Positions 9,097-17,433 of a stretch of DNA of 64,000 bases are shown here, piece by piece. The DNA comes from Taibaiella sp. (GTDB lineage Bacteria > Bacteroidota > Bacteroidia > Chitinophagales > Chitinophagaceae), in assembly GCA_019638495.1 (NCBI GenBank), contig JAHBTQ010000005.1, positions 62,001 to 126,000 of the forward strand, given 5' to 3'. The notes under the pieces are model-generated. The model saw only the letters and a program-made list of their open reading frames with translations, was not told the origin of the DNA and made no database searches. The position numbers and the translations under genes are program-made. Position 1 is the stretch's first letter. Each line of letters begins with the position of its first letter.

Positions 9097-9104
9097 CAAA
9101 TATA
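9097..9104 (-). promoter_or_regulatory. -7 promoter element of small protein gene
   Basis: TATATTTG on the minus strand, an exact match to the Bacteroidota -7 consensus TAnnTTTG. It lies 24 bases before the ATG at 9073. Confidence 0.6.
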
Positions 9105-9293
9105 ATCGGCTATTAACGCACAATTTACTTTTTTTTTCTTTGAATATGCAACAAACTCACCTAACACAACACAATTTGTTTAACTGCGTTTGTAAAAGGT
9201 AGCCTTGGGCACCAAGAGGTTTCGAGACACAAAGTACCCTAAACAGTTTAGAACACTGCCAACGTAGAGAATATGTAAATACGAGAGATGGGC

Positions 9294-9542
9294 CTATTGC
9301 TTACCCTGCTGCTGACGATATGTATCGTAGCCATGGTCTTCGATGCTCATGTATACAATGCACCAGTGACCTAGCAGACACAATGCCCATGCAGCTATTG
9401 TCCATGCATGCCATGGATATGCCCAACCCTTTACACCATAGTCATAGAACTTCAAAGAGAGGGCTGTAGCAATGGCGAATACCACACAATGCAAAAGGAA
9501 CATTGACTTCTGCTTGCCGGTAGGTTTTACTTTCTTTGGCAT
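9294..9542 (-). CDS. 2TM domain small membrane protein
   Basis: An 82-residue protein starting MPKKVKPTGKQK, with two membrane helices (about residues 13-33 and 46-66) and a soluble tail. This is the architecture of the 2TM domain family common in Bacteroidota, whose role is unknown. An earlier in-frame TTG at 9566 lies inside the promoter box TATCTTTG (9571-9564), so it cannot be on the mRNA; the ATG at 9542 is therefore chosen. Confidence 0.7.
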   Translation of the reverse strand: MPKKVKPTGKQKSMFLLHCVVFAIATALSLKFYDYGVKGWAYPWHAWTIAAWALCLLGHWCIVYMSIEDHGYDTYRQQQGKQ

Positions 9543-9563
9543 TATATCTGTTTTAACTCCGGA

Positions 9564-9571
9564 CAAAGATA
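9564..9571 (-). promoter_or_regulatory. -7 promoter element of 2TM gene
   Basis: TATCTTTG on the minus strand, an exact TAnnTTTG match 21 bases before the ATG at 9542. Transcription would start near 9557. It decides the start codon of the 2TM gene. Confidence 0.65.
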
Positions 9572-9688
9572 ATTGCCCTCGCTGATAATTTCAAAATTTG
9601 AGGTCGAAACGTGGAAAACGGGTGTATTCATCCGTTTATCAGGCATATTTCCTGCTTCGACCTATATTTACAGCGGAAAGTCCTGTTT

Positions 9689-10840
9689 ATGATACTTCTC
9701 GGTTTACCTGGCACTTTAAGTAAGTGCATCTTTCGTCTTTCGCTCATTTTCTTGGTAATGGCTACACCAGCCCGGGGACAGTATGAAGACCAGTATGTAT
9801 CCTACGCCGACTTTTACAGTTGCCTGGCGCCTTATGGACAATGGATACAGGAGCCCCAATATGGATATGTTTGGGCACCAGCCGTCGAGGGCGACTTCCG
9901 GCCATATTATACCAACGGCAAATGGGTGATGTCAGAATACGGTAACCTGTGGGCGTCGGATTACCCCTGGGGATGGGCGGCTTTCCACTATGGTCGCTGG
10001 ACTTATGATACCTACTATGGCTGGCTGTGGATACCGGGAGACACTTGGGCACCTGCCTGGGTGAAGTGGAGGGCAGACGACGGCGTGTTTGGCTGGGCAC
10101 CACTAGGTCCGGGCACTTCTGAAAACGTAAGCACGAAATGCCCCGCAGACTGGTGGGTGTTTTTGCCACAACGTTACATATATCACGACCAGTACTATCG
10201 CTACTGGAATGGCCCTGGGAATAACAGCAAGTACCTGAAAAGCACACGCCCGGTAAACAACACGTTCGATCACCGCGGCACGACTTATATTACCGGACCA
10301 GGCATGTCTCAAGTGAAGCAGGCAACCGGCGGTCCTGTACAGGTGTACCGTGTGCGCGATTCGAAGAGCCGTAACATGAGGATGCATAATGACGAAGTGA
10401 AATTGTTTAAGCCCGGTAAGATAGCTCCAACCGTGCCCGGAAGTGGTGAGGACCCCTACCCCGCCGATGTGGTGGTGGCCCCATACCCACTTAAAGAGCC
10501 CCAAGGAGTTAATGACGACCCTACACATGAGGTGCCCTTCAGGCAGGAAATGCTTACGAAGCGAAACACCCCGCATATAGTTCCCGGTACAGGAATAAAC
10601 CCGACCGCCGAACCGGAGCGACGCGCAAACCGGACAGACAATAATCCATATGAGTGGGACGTGTCAAGACAGGTGAAACAGGACCCCAAACCTCCAGCCG
10701 AACCGAAACCTGCTGCAAAACAGCCTCCCAAACCGGCACCAGGCAGAAAAGCCAAACCTGGTAAACAGGGCAATGAAAAGCCGGCGGCACCGGCAAGAGA
10801 AGGCGCAACTACACCGGCACCACGAGAGACCAAGCGCTAA
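9689..10840 (+). CDS. DUF6600 domain exported protein
   Basis: A 383-residue protein from the ATG at 9689, with a signal peptide ending near TPARGQ. Residues about 35-145 carry the aromatic-rich DUF6600 pattern: APYGQWIQEPQYGYVWAP, then GKWVMSEYGNLWASDYPWGWAAFHYGRW, GWLWIPGDTWAPAWVKWR and FGWAPLGP. The family is secreted and of unknown function, often near envelope genes. The C-terminal 120 residues are low-complexity, rich in Pro, Lys and Ala, and probably disordered. An upstream extension to 9611 lacks the signal-peptide form and was not used. The gene stops two bases before the next frame opens, so it is probably co-transcribed with the Ig-like lipoprotein. Confidence 0.75.
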   Translation: MILLGLPGTLSKCIFRLSLIFLVMATPARGQYEDQYVSYADFYSCLAPYGQWIQEPQYGYVWAPAVEGDFRPYYTNGKWVMSEYGNLWASDYPWGWAAFHYGRWTYDTYYGWLWIPGDTWAPAWVKWRADDGVFGWAPLGPGTSENVSTKCPADWWVFLPQRYIYHDQYYRYWNGPGNNSKYLKSTRPVNNTFDHRGTTYITGPGMSQVKQATGGPVQVYRVRDSKSRNMRMHNDEVKLFKPGKIAPTVPGSGEDPYPADVVVAPYPLKEPQGVNDDPTHEVPFRQEMLTKRNTPHIVPGTGINPTAEPERRANRTDNNPYEWDVSRQVKQDPKPPAEPKPAAKQPPKPAPGRKAKPGKQGNEKPAAPAREGATTPAPRETKR

Positions 10841-10884
10841 CTATGCCTCTCAGGTCGCGGGGAATGCTGTATTTTTGGCCGTCA

Positions 10885-12381
10885 ATGTCCGGACGCATCT
10901 TCATCTATATATTGCTTTGCGGTGTTCTTGCTAGCGGCTGCGCTAATATTTCGGCGCCTACGGGCGGCAAGAAAGATGTGAAACCACCAAAACTCGTGTC
11001 GGTTTCCCCGGCAGATTCATTACTCAATGTCCGCTCTACCGAGATCGTGCTTCGATTTGACGAATACGTAACCCTTGCTGATGCCGCGAAGGAAGTAATA
11101 GTGTCACCAATACTGCGTGTGCCCGCAACAGTAACAGGAATAAACAAGCACGTGACTGTAAGGATACCAGACTCGCTGCTGGAAGAAAATACCACTTACC
11201 GCATCACGTTCGGCTCGGCTATACGCGACCTACATGAGGGAAATATCTTCCCGAAGTATGCATACACGTTTAGCACCGGCAACTGGTTCGACAGTCTGCA
11301 ATATTCAGGTAAGGTACTTAATGCAGCTACTGGCCTGCCAGACAGTTCAGCGCTCGTAATGCTATACAAAGAACAGGAAGACGACACAGCAGTGATCAGA
11401 AAAAAGCCGCAGTATGCTGTCCGTGCAGACCGGCAAGGGGTGTTCCATTTTAGGGGTCTGCCGGGTCGACGCTTCAAAATATATGCGTTAGCTGACGGCA
11501 ACAACAACATGATATACGATGGTGGCACAGAAATGATCGCCTTCGGCGACAGTATCGCATTGCCGGTTGACACTGCAAACTTTGCTTTAACGCTACGTGT
11601 ATTCCCGGAAATATCGGACACGGCAAAATCAGTCGCAAAGGAAAAACCGTCGAAGCAGCGCAAGATCCTCAAATCCCTGCCGGATACTGCGTTAACTTTC
11701 AAAGTAAACCTTGACACGAGCGACACCAACAAACGGACGTTCGACGGTAGTGACTCCATTAAATTTGTGTTCAACCATCGTATTTCGGCGGGCGGTGGCA
11801 GCGTTCACCTGTCTTATGACAGTGCGGGTAAAGCAGCGACGATACCTACCAAAATACGGTATGATTTAGCTGACTCTACTAAGGTGCTGATATCAGCGAG
11901 ATTTGCAGATAACAAGCTGTATACGCTTTCTGTCGACTCGTCTCTTGTCGTTGACACTGGGGGCCTTCGTAATTCACCTCTCCGATATAAGTTCCGCACG
12001 CTGGGGCCTTCAGATTATGGATCGCTGAAACTAAATGTTCCTTCTAAATATATGAGTACCGGCAAGCCCGGGGAACCCGACTACCTGCTGATGGTACAGA
12101 CCGCATCAGATACCCTTTACCAGCAAAAAGTGGTAGATACGGCGGTATTTTTCCCAAGGCTAAAGCCGGCAGGGTACACATTTCGTATTATTGTTGACAG
12201 AAACAAGGATGGTAAATGGACCACCGGCGACCTGCTGCTGAAGCGGCAGCCGGAACTGGTAATACCAGCGTCGAACACGCTGGACATAAAGGCAGGATTT
12301 GACAATATTTTTGATTTTGAAATGCCCCCGAAACCATCCATGGGCAAGGGGTTGCGTGGCAAAACGCCATCAAAAAAATAG
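10885..12381 (+). CDS. Ig-like (Big_5) domain lipoprotein
   Basis: A 498-residue lipoprotein from the ATG at 10885; the lipobox LASGC follows a hydrophobic stretch. Next come APTGGKKDVKPPKLVSVSPADS and a bacterial Ig-like domain of the SbsA/Big_5 type (FDEYVTLADAAKEVIVSP, then TTYRITFGSAIRDLHEGN). The TGGKKD...PP motif right after the lipid Cys is typical of a Bacteroidota family of Ig-like lipoproteins. The remaining ~350 residues form further beta domains of unknown type. It lies between DUF6600 and the S9 peptidase on the same strand with short gaps (44 and 9 bases). Likely outer membrane anchored; function unknown. Confidence 0.8.
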   Translation: MSGRIFIYILLCGVLASGCANISAPTGGKKDVKPPKLVSVSPADSLLNVRSTEIVLRFDEYVTLADAAKEVIVSPILRVPATVTGINKHVTVRIPDSLLEENTTYRITFGSAIRDLHEGNIFPKYAYTFSTGNWFDSLQYSGKVLNAATGLPDSSALVMLYKEQEDDTAVIRKKPQYAVRADRQGVFHFRGLPGRRFKIYALADGNNNMIYDGGTEMIAFGDSIALPVDTANFALTLRVFPEISDTAKSVAKEKPSKQRKILKSLPDTALTFKVNLDTSDTNKRTFDGSDSIKFVFNHRISAGGGSVHLSYDSAGKAATIPTKIRYDLADSTKVLISARFADNKLYTLSVDSSLVVDTGGLRNSPLRYKFRTLGPSDYGSLKLNVPSKYMSTGKPGEPDYLLMVQTASDTLYQQKVVDTAVFFPRLKPAGYTFRIIVDRNKDGKWTTGDLLLKRQPELVIPASNTLDIKAGFDNIFDFEMPPKPSMGKGLRGKTPSKK

Positions 12382-12390
12382 AGTATATCT

Positions 12391-14406
12391 ATGAAGAAGC
12401 AATTACTACTTATCTGTGCTTTGGTATTGGCCGGTGCCGCCAGTGCGCAAAACCGCCGTATGACCCCTGAAACTCTATGGAGCCTGCACCGCGTGTCGGG
12501 CCAGGGAGTGAGCAGCAACGGCAAGTATGTCTACTACTCATCGAAAACTGTAGACTGGAAGAGCGAGAAAAGTACAACTCACCAATATCGGTTGAACCTG
12601 GACGACGGGAATAAGACGGAGTGGACTATTGAAGGGCGCACCATTTGCCAGCGCTACGATCATATGTGGTTTGCCTATTCTGACGATGCTGTTTACCAGA
12701 GCCCGGACAGCGGCAATACCTGGAAAGAGATATTTAAGGGTGTGCAAGGTGCGGAGAATGTATGGGTATCGCCCAACGGGAAGTACGTGGCATTCTCAAA
12801 AGACGTGCTCGTAAAGCCTATGAACGGAACGGATATATACAGCGATCTGCCCAACACGACTGCAAAAGTTTATACCGATCTCAACTATCGCCACTGGGAT
12901 ACGTGGGAAGATGGCAGATTCTCGCACATCTTCGTAGCCGACCTTAAGGCAGGCACCGTAAAAGATATAATGGAAGACGAGCCGCACGATTGTCCTCAAA
13001 AGCCATTTGGCGGTGCCGAAGATCTAACCTGGTCTCCTGACAGTAAGGGTTTTGCCTATGTCTGCAAGAAGAAATTTGGCAAAGAATATGCCCAAAGCAC
13101 AAACACGGATATCTATTTCTACACAGTAGCCACAGGCAAGACTGCAAACTGGACTGAAGGTATGTCAGGGTATGATACGCAACCCTCTTTCAGCAGTGAC
13201 GGCAAGAAGATAGCCTGGCTTAGCATGTCTCGCGATGGGTATGAAGCTGACAAGAACGACGTTATGATCATGGACGTGCTTACCATGAAGAAAATGAACC
13301 TGACATCTAAATGGGATGGAACGGCTGAAGGCTTTATATGGAGCAACGCAAACGATCGTATCTATTTCAATGCTCCGTATGAAGGGACCGTGCAGCTTTT
13401 TGAAGTTGTGGTGCCGCGCACAGACCGTGACAAATATGAAGTAGCTAATGTGACTAAGGGCAAATGGGACATTAATGCCATAATAGGCCAGGCAGGCGGT
13501 GAAATAATTGTTTCTCGCTGCGACATGAACCATGCCAGCGAGCTATATGTAGTAAAGCCTAAATATGGCGACATGCGCCAGATAACGTTTGAGAACGATG
13601 GCATTTACAAGGACATAGAGATGAGCAAGACGGAGTTGAAGACAATCACTACTCCGGACGGCGTGAAACTCCGTGCATGGGTTATTTACCCTCCCGATTT
13701 TGACCCTAAGAAGAAGTATCCGACACTGCTTTATTGCCAGGGCGGACCGCAATCTCCCTTATCCCAGTTCTATAGCATTCGCTGGAATTTCCAGTTGATG
13801 GCGGCACAGGGTTATATAATAGTTGCGCCCAATCGCCGTGGTATGCCGGGTTGGGGTGTGCAGTGGAATGAAGCCATCAGCAAAGACTGGGGTGGACTAC
13901 CCATGCAAGATTACCTGACTGCAATAGATGAGGTGAGCAAAGAAAGCTATGTTGATAAAAATCGCCTTGGTTGCGTAGGTGCGAGCTACGGTGGCTATAG
14001 CGTGTTCATGCTTGCCGGCATGCATAATAATCGTTTCAAATCTTTTATTGCCCACGATGGCCTCTTTGACCTGAAAAGCTGGTATGGGACTACCGAGGAG
14101 CTTTGGTTTGCCAATTGGGACATTGGTGGTCCGTACTGGGCTAAACCAACACCTGCCAGCTACGAGAAGTTTAACCCAAGCAATTTTGTAAGCAAATGGA
14201 CAGCTCCGATAATGATCGTGCAGGGCGGGCTGGACTTCCGCGTGCCAATAGAACAGGGACTTGAAGCATTCCAGGCTGCCAGACTCCACAACATTAAAGC
14301 TAAGCTATTGTATCTACCGAACGAAAATCACTGGGTGCTGCATCCTCAAAATGGCATTGCGTGGCAGCGTGAATTCTTTAAATGGCTTGACCAGACGCTG
14401 AAGTAA
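12391..14406 (+). CDS. S9 family prolyl oligopeptidase-type peptidase (DPP-like)
   Basis: A 671-residue exported serine peptidase. The signal peptide is residues 1-19 (ends ASAQ). Residues about 20-400 form a beta-propeller with repeated WSPDSKGFAY and FSSDGKKIAWLS-like blades. The C-terminal alpha/beta hydrolase domain has the nucleophile in GASYGGYS (Ser532), the acid in QGGLDFRVP (Asp615) and His647 in NENHWVLHP, a complete triad. The opening MTPETLWSLHRVSG is like dipeptidyl peptidase 5 of Porphyromonas and relatives. Expected to cleave dipeptides from peptides in the periplasm for nutrition. It starts 9 bases after the Ig-like lipoprotein. Confidence 0.93.
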   Translation: MKKQLLLICALVLAGAASAQNRRMTPETLWSLHRVSGQGVSSNGKYVYYSSKTVDWKSEKSTTHQYRLNLDDGNKTEWTIEGRTICQRYDHMWFAYSDDAVYQSPDSGNTWKEIFKGVQGAENVWVSPNGKYVAFSKDVLVKPMNGTDIYSDLPNTTAKVYTDLNYRHWDTWEDGRFSHIFVADLKAGTVKDIMEDEPHDCPQKPFGGAEDLTWSPDSKGFAYVCKKKFGKEYAQSTNTDIYFYTVATGKTANWTEGMSGYDTQPSFSSDGKKIAWLSMSRDGYEADKNDVMIMDVLTMKKMNLTSKWDGTAEGFIWSNANDRIYFNAPYEGTVQLFEVVVPRTDRDKYEVANVTKGKWDINAIIGQAGGEIIVSRCDMNHASELYVVKPKYGDMRQITFENDGIYKDIEMSKTELKTITTPDGVKLRAWVIYPPDFDPKKKYPTLLYCQGGPQSPLSQFYSIRWNFQLMAAQGYIIVAPNRRGMPGWGVQWNEAISKDWGGLPMQDYLTAIDEVSKESYVDKNRLGCVGASYGGYSVFMLAGMHNNRFKSFIAHDGLFDLKSWYGTTEELWFANWDIGGPYWAKPTPASYEKFNPSNFVSKWTAPIMIVQGGLDFRVPIEQGLEAFQAARLHNIKAKLLYLPNENHWVLHPQNGIAWQREFFKWLDQTLK

Positions 14407-14523
14407 GCAACACTTTTTGTTAGAAGATGATCGAAGCGAAGGGTAGCTCAACGGGCAGTCCTCCGTTTTGTTATATTACTGTAAGCATGTCGGCGGTCAG
14501 CTGTCGGGTGGCTGTTTTATGGT

Positions 14524-14531
14524 TATATTTG
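14524..14531 (+). promoter_or_regulatory. -7 promoter element of desaturase gene
   Basis: TATATTTG, an exact TAnnTTTG match. Transcription would start near 14538, about 7 bases before the GTG start codon. Confidence 0.6.
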
Positions 14532-14544
14532 CTAAATTTTTTTT

Positions 14545-15657
14545 GTGGGAGAGACAGGTAAGAAAGTAATAGTGAAGTTTGCGCCAAAAGGCGCCGACAG
14601 TTTTTACGACGAAGTAAAAGCAAGGGTAAACGCATACTTTACAGACAACAATATATCTCATTATTCGAATTCAAGAATGTACTGGAAGACAGCCGCCATG
14701 CTGTCTATGTATTTTGTACCATACGCACTCATCGTTTCTGGGTTGGGCTCCATAAATATTGTGTTGTTTTACCTGCTTTGGCTGGTTATGGGCGCAGGTA
14801 TCGTAGGGATAGGCACCAGCATTATGCACGATTCTAACCATGGCGCCTACTCAGACAACAAGGCACTGAATAATTTCCTTGGCAGCATATTGAATGTTAT
14901 CGGGGGATACGCAAAGAATTGGCGTATTCAACATAATATTTTGCACCACACCTATACCAACATAGAAGGGCTAGATGAGGACATCGAAGCAGGGGCAGTT
15001 CTGCGAATGTCTCCGGAGAAGCCACTAAGAGGCTTCCACAGATACCAGCACATTTATGCGTGGTTTGTTTACTGCATCATGAATATTTACTGGGTTACTG
15101 TGAAAGACTTCAAGAACCTGATAGGATATCACAAAAATGGCCTGTTGGTAAAGCAAAAGATCAGTTTGGGCGGCGCAGTGACAGAGCTGATACTGCTCAA
15201 GCTATTATATGTGGGCTACATGGTAGCCATACCCATTCTATTCTCTAAAATGCCCTGGTATCATGTAGTAGGCGGGCTGCTGGCGATGCACGTGGTTGCA
15301 GGGTTGGCACTCGCTTGTATCTTTCAACCCGCACACGTAATTGAGACATCAGACTACGCAAAACCGGACGATAAGCGCAAAATGGAAAATAGCTGGGCTG
15401 TGCACCAGGTATTGAATACGGCAGACTTTGCACAAAACAACAAATTAGTGTCCTGGTTCATTGGCGGCCTCAATTTCCAGATCGAGCACCATCTATTCCC
15501 ACATATATGCCATGTGCATTATCCTGAGATAGCTCGAATTGTTAGATCTACTGCAACAGAACACGGCATTCCTTATGTAGCAATGCCAACATTTCGCAGT
15601 GCCATAGTGGCACACGGACGCATGCTAAGGAAGCTGGGACGCAACGAAAATCTCTAA
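14545..15657 (+). CDS. Membrane fatty acid (acyl-CoA/lipid) desaturase
   Basis: A 370-residue di-iron membrane desaturase. Four or more membrane helices surround three histidine boxes: HDSNHG (95-100), HNILHH (130-135) and QIEHH (312-316). A Gln at the head of the third box is typical of front-end desaturases (delta-5/delta-6 type), but there is no fused cytochrome b5 domain. It would introduce a double bond into membrane acyl chains using an external electron donor. The start codon is GTG at 14545, supported by a -7 box just upstream; no ATG precedes the first conserved region. Confidence 0.9.
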   Translation: MGETGKKVIVKFAPKGADSFYDEVKARVNAYFTDNNISHYSNSRMYWKTAAMLSMYFVPYALIVSGLGSINIVLFYLLWLVMGAGIVGIGTSIMHDSNHGAYSDNKALNNFLGSILNVIGGYAKNWRIQHNILHHTYTNIEGLDEDIEAGAVLRMSPEKPLRGFHRYQHIYAWFVYCIMNIYWVTVKDFKNLIGYHKNGLLVKQKISLGGAVTELILLKLLYVGYMVAIPILFSKMPWYHVVGGLLAMHVVAGLALACIFQPAHVIETSDYAKPDDKRKMENSWAVHQVLNTADFAQNNKLVSWFIGGLNFQIEHHLFPHICHVHYPEIARIVRSTATEHGIPYVAMPTFRSAIVAHGRMLRKLGRNENL

Positions 15658-15676
15658 TACAACACGCGCAATAAAT

Positions 15677-15705
15677 AAGAAAGCCCCGCATTGCGGGGCT
15701 TTCTT
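15677..15705. terminator. Bidirectional terminator
   Basis: A perfect 13-bp stem (AAGAAAGCCCCGC/GCGGGGCTTTCTT) with loop ATT between the convergent desaturase and ArsR-type regulator genes. A- and T-rich flanks on both sides suit both directions. Confidence 0.9.
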
Positions 15706-15728
15706 ATTTCGACTAAGGTTATATTGGC

Positions 15729-16088
15729 TTAGTTGCTTGACTCTTCTGAGTTAACCAGCTCATTCACAAACTTCGCTACTGCAGCGATCCTGGCATGGTT
15801 CAGTGCGTAGTGGATAAACTTACCATCACGCTCAGTAATAACGATGTTAGCACGGCGAAGGATAGCGAGGTGTTGAGATGCAACAGACTGCTCAAGGCGA
15901 AGCTTCACATAAATGTCAGTAACGTTCATACGCTTGTTCTCTTCAAGCAGCTTAATGATCTGCTGGCGCAACTTGTGGTTGATAGCCCTCAAAGTCATTG
16001 CCGCATTCTTTACTGCTACATAATCCAACTTGATTTGTTCGTTCGAACCCTTGATCACCAGAGTGTTTGCTGATACCGTCGTTTCCAT
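15729..16088 (-). CDS. ArsR-type winged helix regulator without cysteines
   Basis: A 119-residue DNA-binding protein. Residues about 35-105 are an ArsR-family winged helix: the recognition region VTDIYVKLRLEQSVASQHLAILRRANIV and the wing TERDGKFIHYALN are clear. It contains no cysteine, so the classical ELCVCDL metal site of ArsR/SmtB is missing and metal sensing through thiols is excluded. It may sense another ligand or simply be a constitutive regulator. It sits alone, convergent with the desaturase. A possible -7 box (TATGTTTG) lies at 16181-16174, leaving a leader of about 80 bases. Confidence 0.85.
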   Translation of the reverse strand: METTVSANTLVIKGSNEQIKLDYVAVKNAAMTLRAINHKLRQQIIKLLEENKRMNVTDIYVKLRLEQSVASQHLAILRRANIVITERDGKFIHYALNHARIAAVAKFVNELVNSEESSN

Positions 16089-16288
16089 TTAAAATTTCAA
16101 TTTACGATGTTAAAATGATAAAAAATTGTCTTCCGTTTATACTCTTGTTGTTACTAAAACCTTGAATATTTTGCAAACATACGTATTAAAGAGGATATGA
16201 GTGCGTTAATGTCGAAATTAAAAGTTAACATTGCGTTAAAGTCCATGTGGAAATTTAATAAGACGAATCGCAAAATGTTCATTATCAA

Positions 16289-16960
16289 TTATTTATGCGT
16301 AAAGACTTGTTTCAGATAGAGCGCCGTCGCAGTCATTAAATCTACATATTCATGACATTGATGCTTCTCAAAAGCCAATTTTGCCCAATAATTGTAGTCA
16401 AAAGTAATATCTTCTTCAAAGTGTGAAATACTAACTGAAAGTTCATAGAAAATAGTCCTTTCTGCGCTTGATATAATATGTAAACTTTCTGATTTTCTTA
16501 ACATTTCTAGCATTTCGGCTGCTAATACGTGTTTTGCCGACACAACAGTCACATTGCTACTGTTATGTATACCAATGAAATATTCGTTTTCACGAGCTAC
16601 AAGTATTGCAGCAATATTTGCATTTTCTTCAAGCTTGCGCTTGTACAGGTAAGCACCCGCCATTAAAGACAATCGATCATCTACGATAAGTGGCAGATCC
16701 AGTGCATAGCAAAGCCCCTTTGCCGTAGACATTGCGATTCGCAATCCAGTGTATGAGCCAGGCCCGGCACAAACAGCAATGGAGGAAAGAGCCGACGGCT
16801 TTATTCCGGCCTTTTCACATACGTCTTCAATCATCCCATTTATAAGCGCTGCATGATTCCTGGGCTCCACGCTATCCACACGGGCTATAAGTTTACCACC
16901 ACCGCTAATTGCTACCGATCCTATATCAGCAGATGTATCTATATGAAGGATGTATTCCAT
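16289..16960 (-). CDS. tsaB: tRNA threonylcarbamoyladenosine biosynthesis protein TsaB
   Basis: A 223-residue protein of the TsaB branch of the ASKHA fold. It starts MEYILHIDTSADIGSVAIS and has the signature CAGPGSYTGLRIAMSTAKGLCYALDLPL at about residues 63-90, which is diagnostic. TsaB pairs with TsaD and TsaE to make the t6A modification on tRNAs that read ANN codons. It is divergent from ridA with a 42-base spacer holding a promoter for each gene. Confidence 0.92.
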   Translation of the reverse strand: MEYILHIDTSADIGSVAISGGGKLIARVDSVEPRNHAALINGMIEDVCEKAGIKPSALSSIAVCAGPGSYTGLRIAMSTAKGLCYALDLPLIVDDRLSLMAGAYLYKRKLEENANIAAILVARENEYFIGIHNSSNVTVVSAKHVLAAEMLEMLRKSESLHIISSAERTIFYELSVSISHFEEDITFDYNYWAKLAFEKHQCHEYVDLMTATALYLKQVFTHK

Positions 16961-16971
16961 ATTTTGGTGTG

Positions 16972-16979
16972 CAAATGTA
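16972..16979 (-). promoter_or_regulatory. -7 promoter element of tsaB
   Basis: TACATTTG on the minus strand, an exact consensus match. The predicted transcript begins about 5 bases before the tsaB ATG at 16960, so the mRNA would be almost leaderless. Confidence 0.65.
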
Positions 16980-16989
16980 CAGCTAGTAT

Positions 16990-16997
16990 TACATTTG
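16990..16997 (+). promoter_or_regulatory. -7 promoter element of ridA
   Basis: TACATTTG on the plus strand, with a TTTTG at 16962-16966 as a possible -33 element (23-base spacing). The ATG at 17003 is about where transcription should begin, so the mRNA is probably leaderless. Confidence 0.65.
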
Positions 16998-17002
16998 CAA
17001 GT

Positions 17003-17383
17003 ATGGAAAAGACAATTATCAATACCACCAAAGCACCTGCCCCGATAGGCCCATATAACCAGGCTACAAAATTTGGGAACATGCTTTTCGTGTCAGGACA
17101 GATAGCGCTTGACGCAGAAACCGGACAGCTGGTGCAGGATGACATACAGACTGAGACCAAAAAAGTAATGGAAAACCTTGCTGCTATACTCACAGAAGCG
17201 GGGATGGACTTTTCAAACGTCCTCAAAAGCACCATATTCCTTATGGATATGGGACAGTTTTCGTTAGTTAACGAAGTATATGGCAGCTATTTCCCCTCCA
17301 ATGCTCCAGCCCGAGAAACAGTACAAGTAGCCGGTCTGCCCAAAGGCGTAAATGTGGAAATAAGCGTGATAGCGGCGAAATAA
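17003..17383 (+). CDS. ridA: RidA family enamine/imine deaminase
   Basis: A 126-residue RidA/YjgF protein. It starts MEKTIINTTKAPAPIGPYNQA, and has MLFVSGQIALD and the C-terminal PARETVQVAGLPKGVNVEISVIA, whose Arg binds the substrate carboxylate. The family hydrolyses reactive enamines such as 2-aminoacrylate made by PLP enzymes. The start at 17003 matches the family length exactly and the promoter position; an upstream in-frame extension to 16853 would run through tsaB and was rejected. Confidence 0.93.
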   Translation: MEKTIINTTKAPAPIGPYNQATKFGNMLFVSGQIALDAETGQLVQDDIQTETKKVMENLAAILTEAGMDFSNVLKSTIFLMDMGQFSLVNEVYGSYFPSNAPARETVQVAGLPKGVNVEISVIAAK

Positions 17384-17395
17384 ATTTCGCACTGC

Positions 17396-17427
17396 GGACA
17401 AATGTCCATACCTTTGGGACAAATGTC
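17396..17427 (+). promoter_or_regulatory. Promoter and putative operator pair of the Xre/RES operon
   Basis: Two copies of GGACAAATGTC (17396-17406 and 17417-17427), each an inverted repeat GGACA/TGTCC with AA between (the second copy ends in A), are spaced exactly 21 bases apart. Between them lies TACCTTTG (17409-17416), an exact match to the -7 consensus. The antitoxin ATG follows at 17434. A repressor bound at both sites would cover the promoter, as expected for autoregulation by the Xre antitoxin. That the antitoxin binds here is inference. Confidence 0.6.
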
Positions 17428-17433
17428 AAACGT

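Noticed and set aside
14407-14523. tRNA-like words (GGGTAGCTC) downstream of the S9 peptidase
   Set aside because: The other arms and an acceptor stem with a matching partner are missing, so no tRNA cloverleaf can be drawn.
16853-17002. N-terminal extension of RidA by 50 residues
   Set aside because: It overlaps tsaB and its promoter on the opposite strand, and RidA proteins begin at the ATG at 17003.
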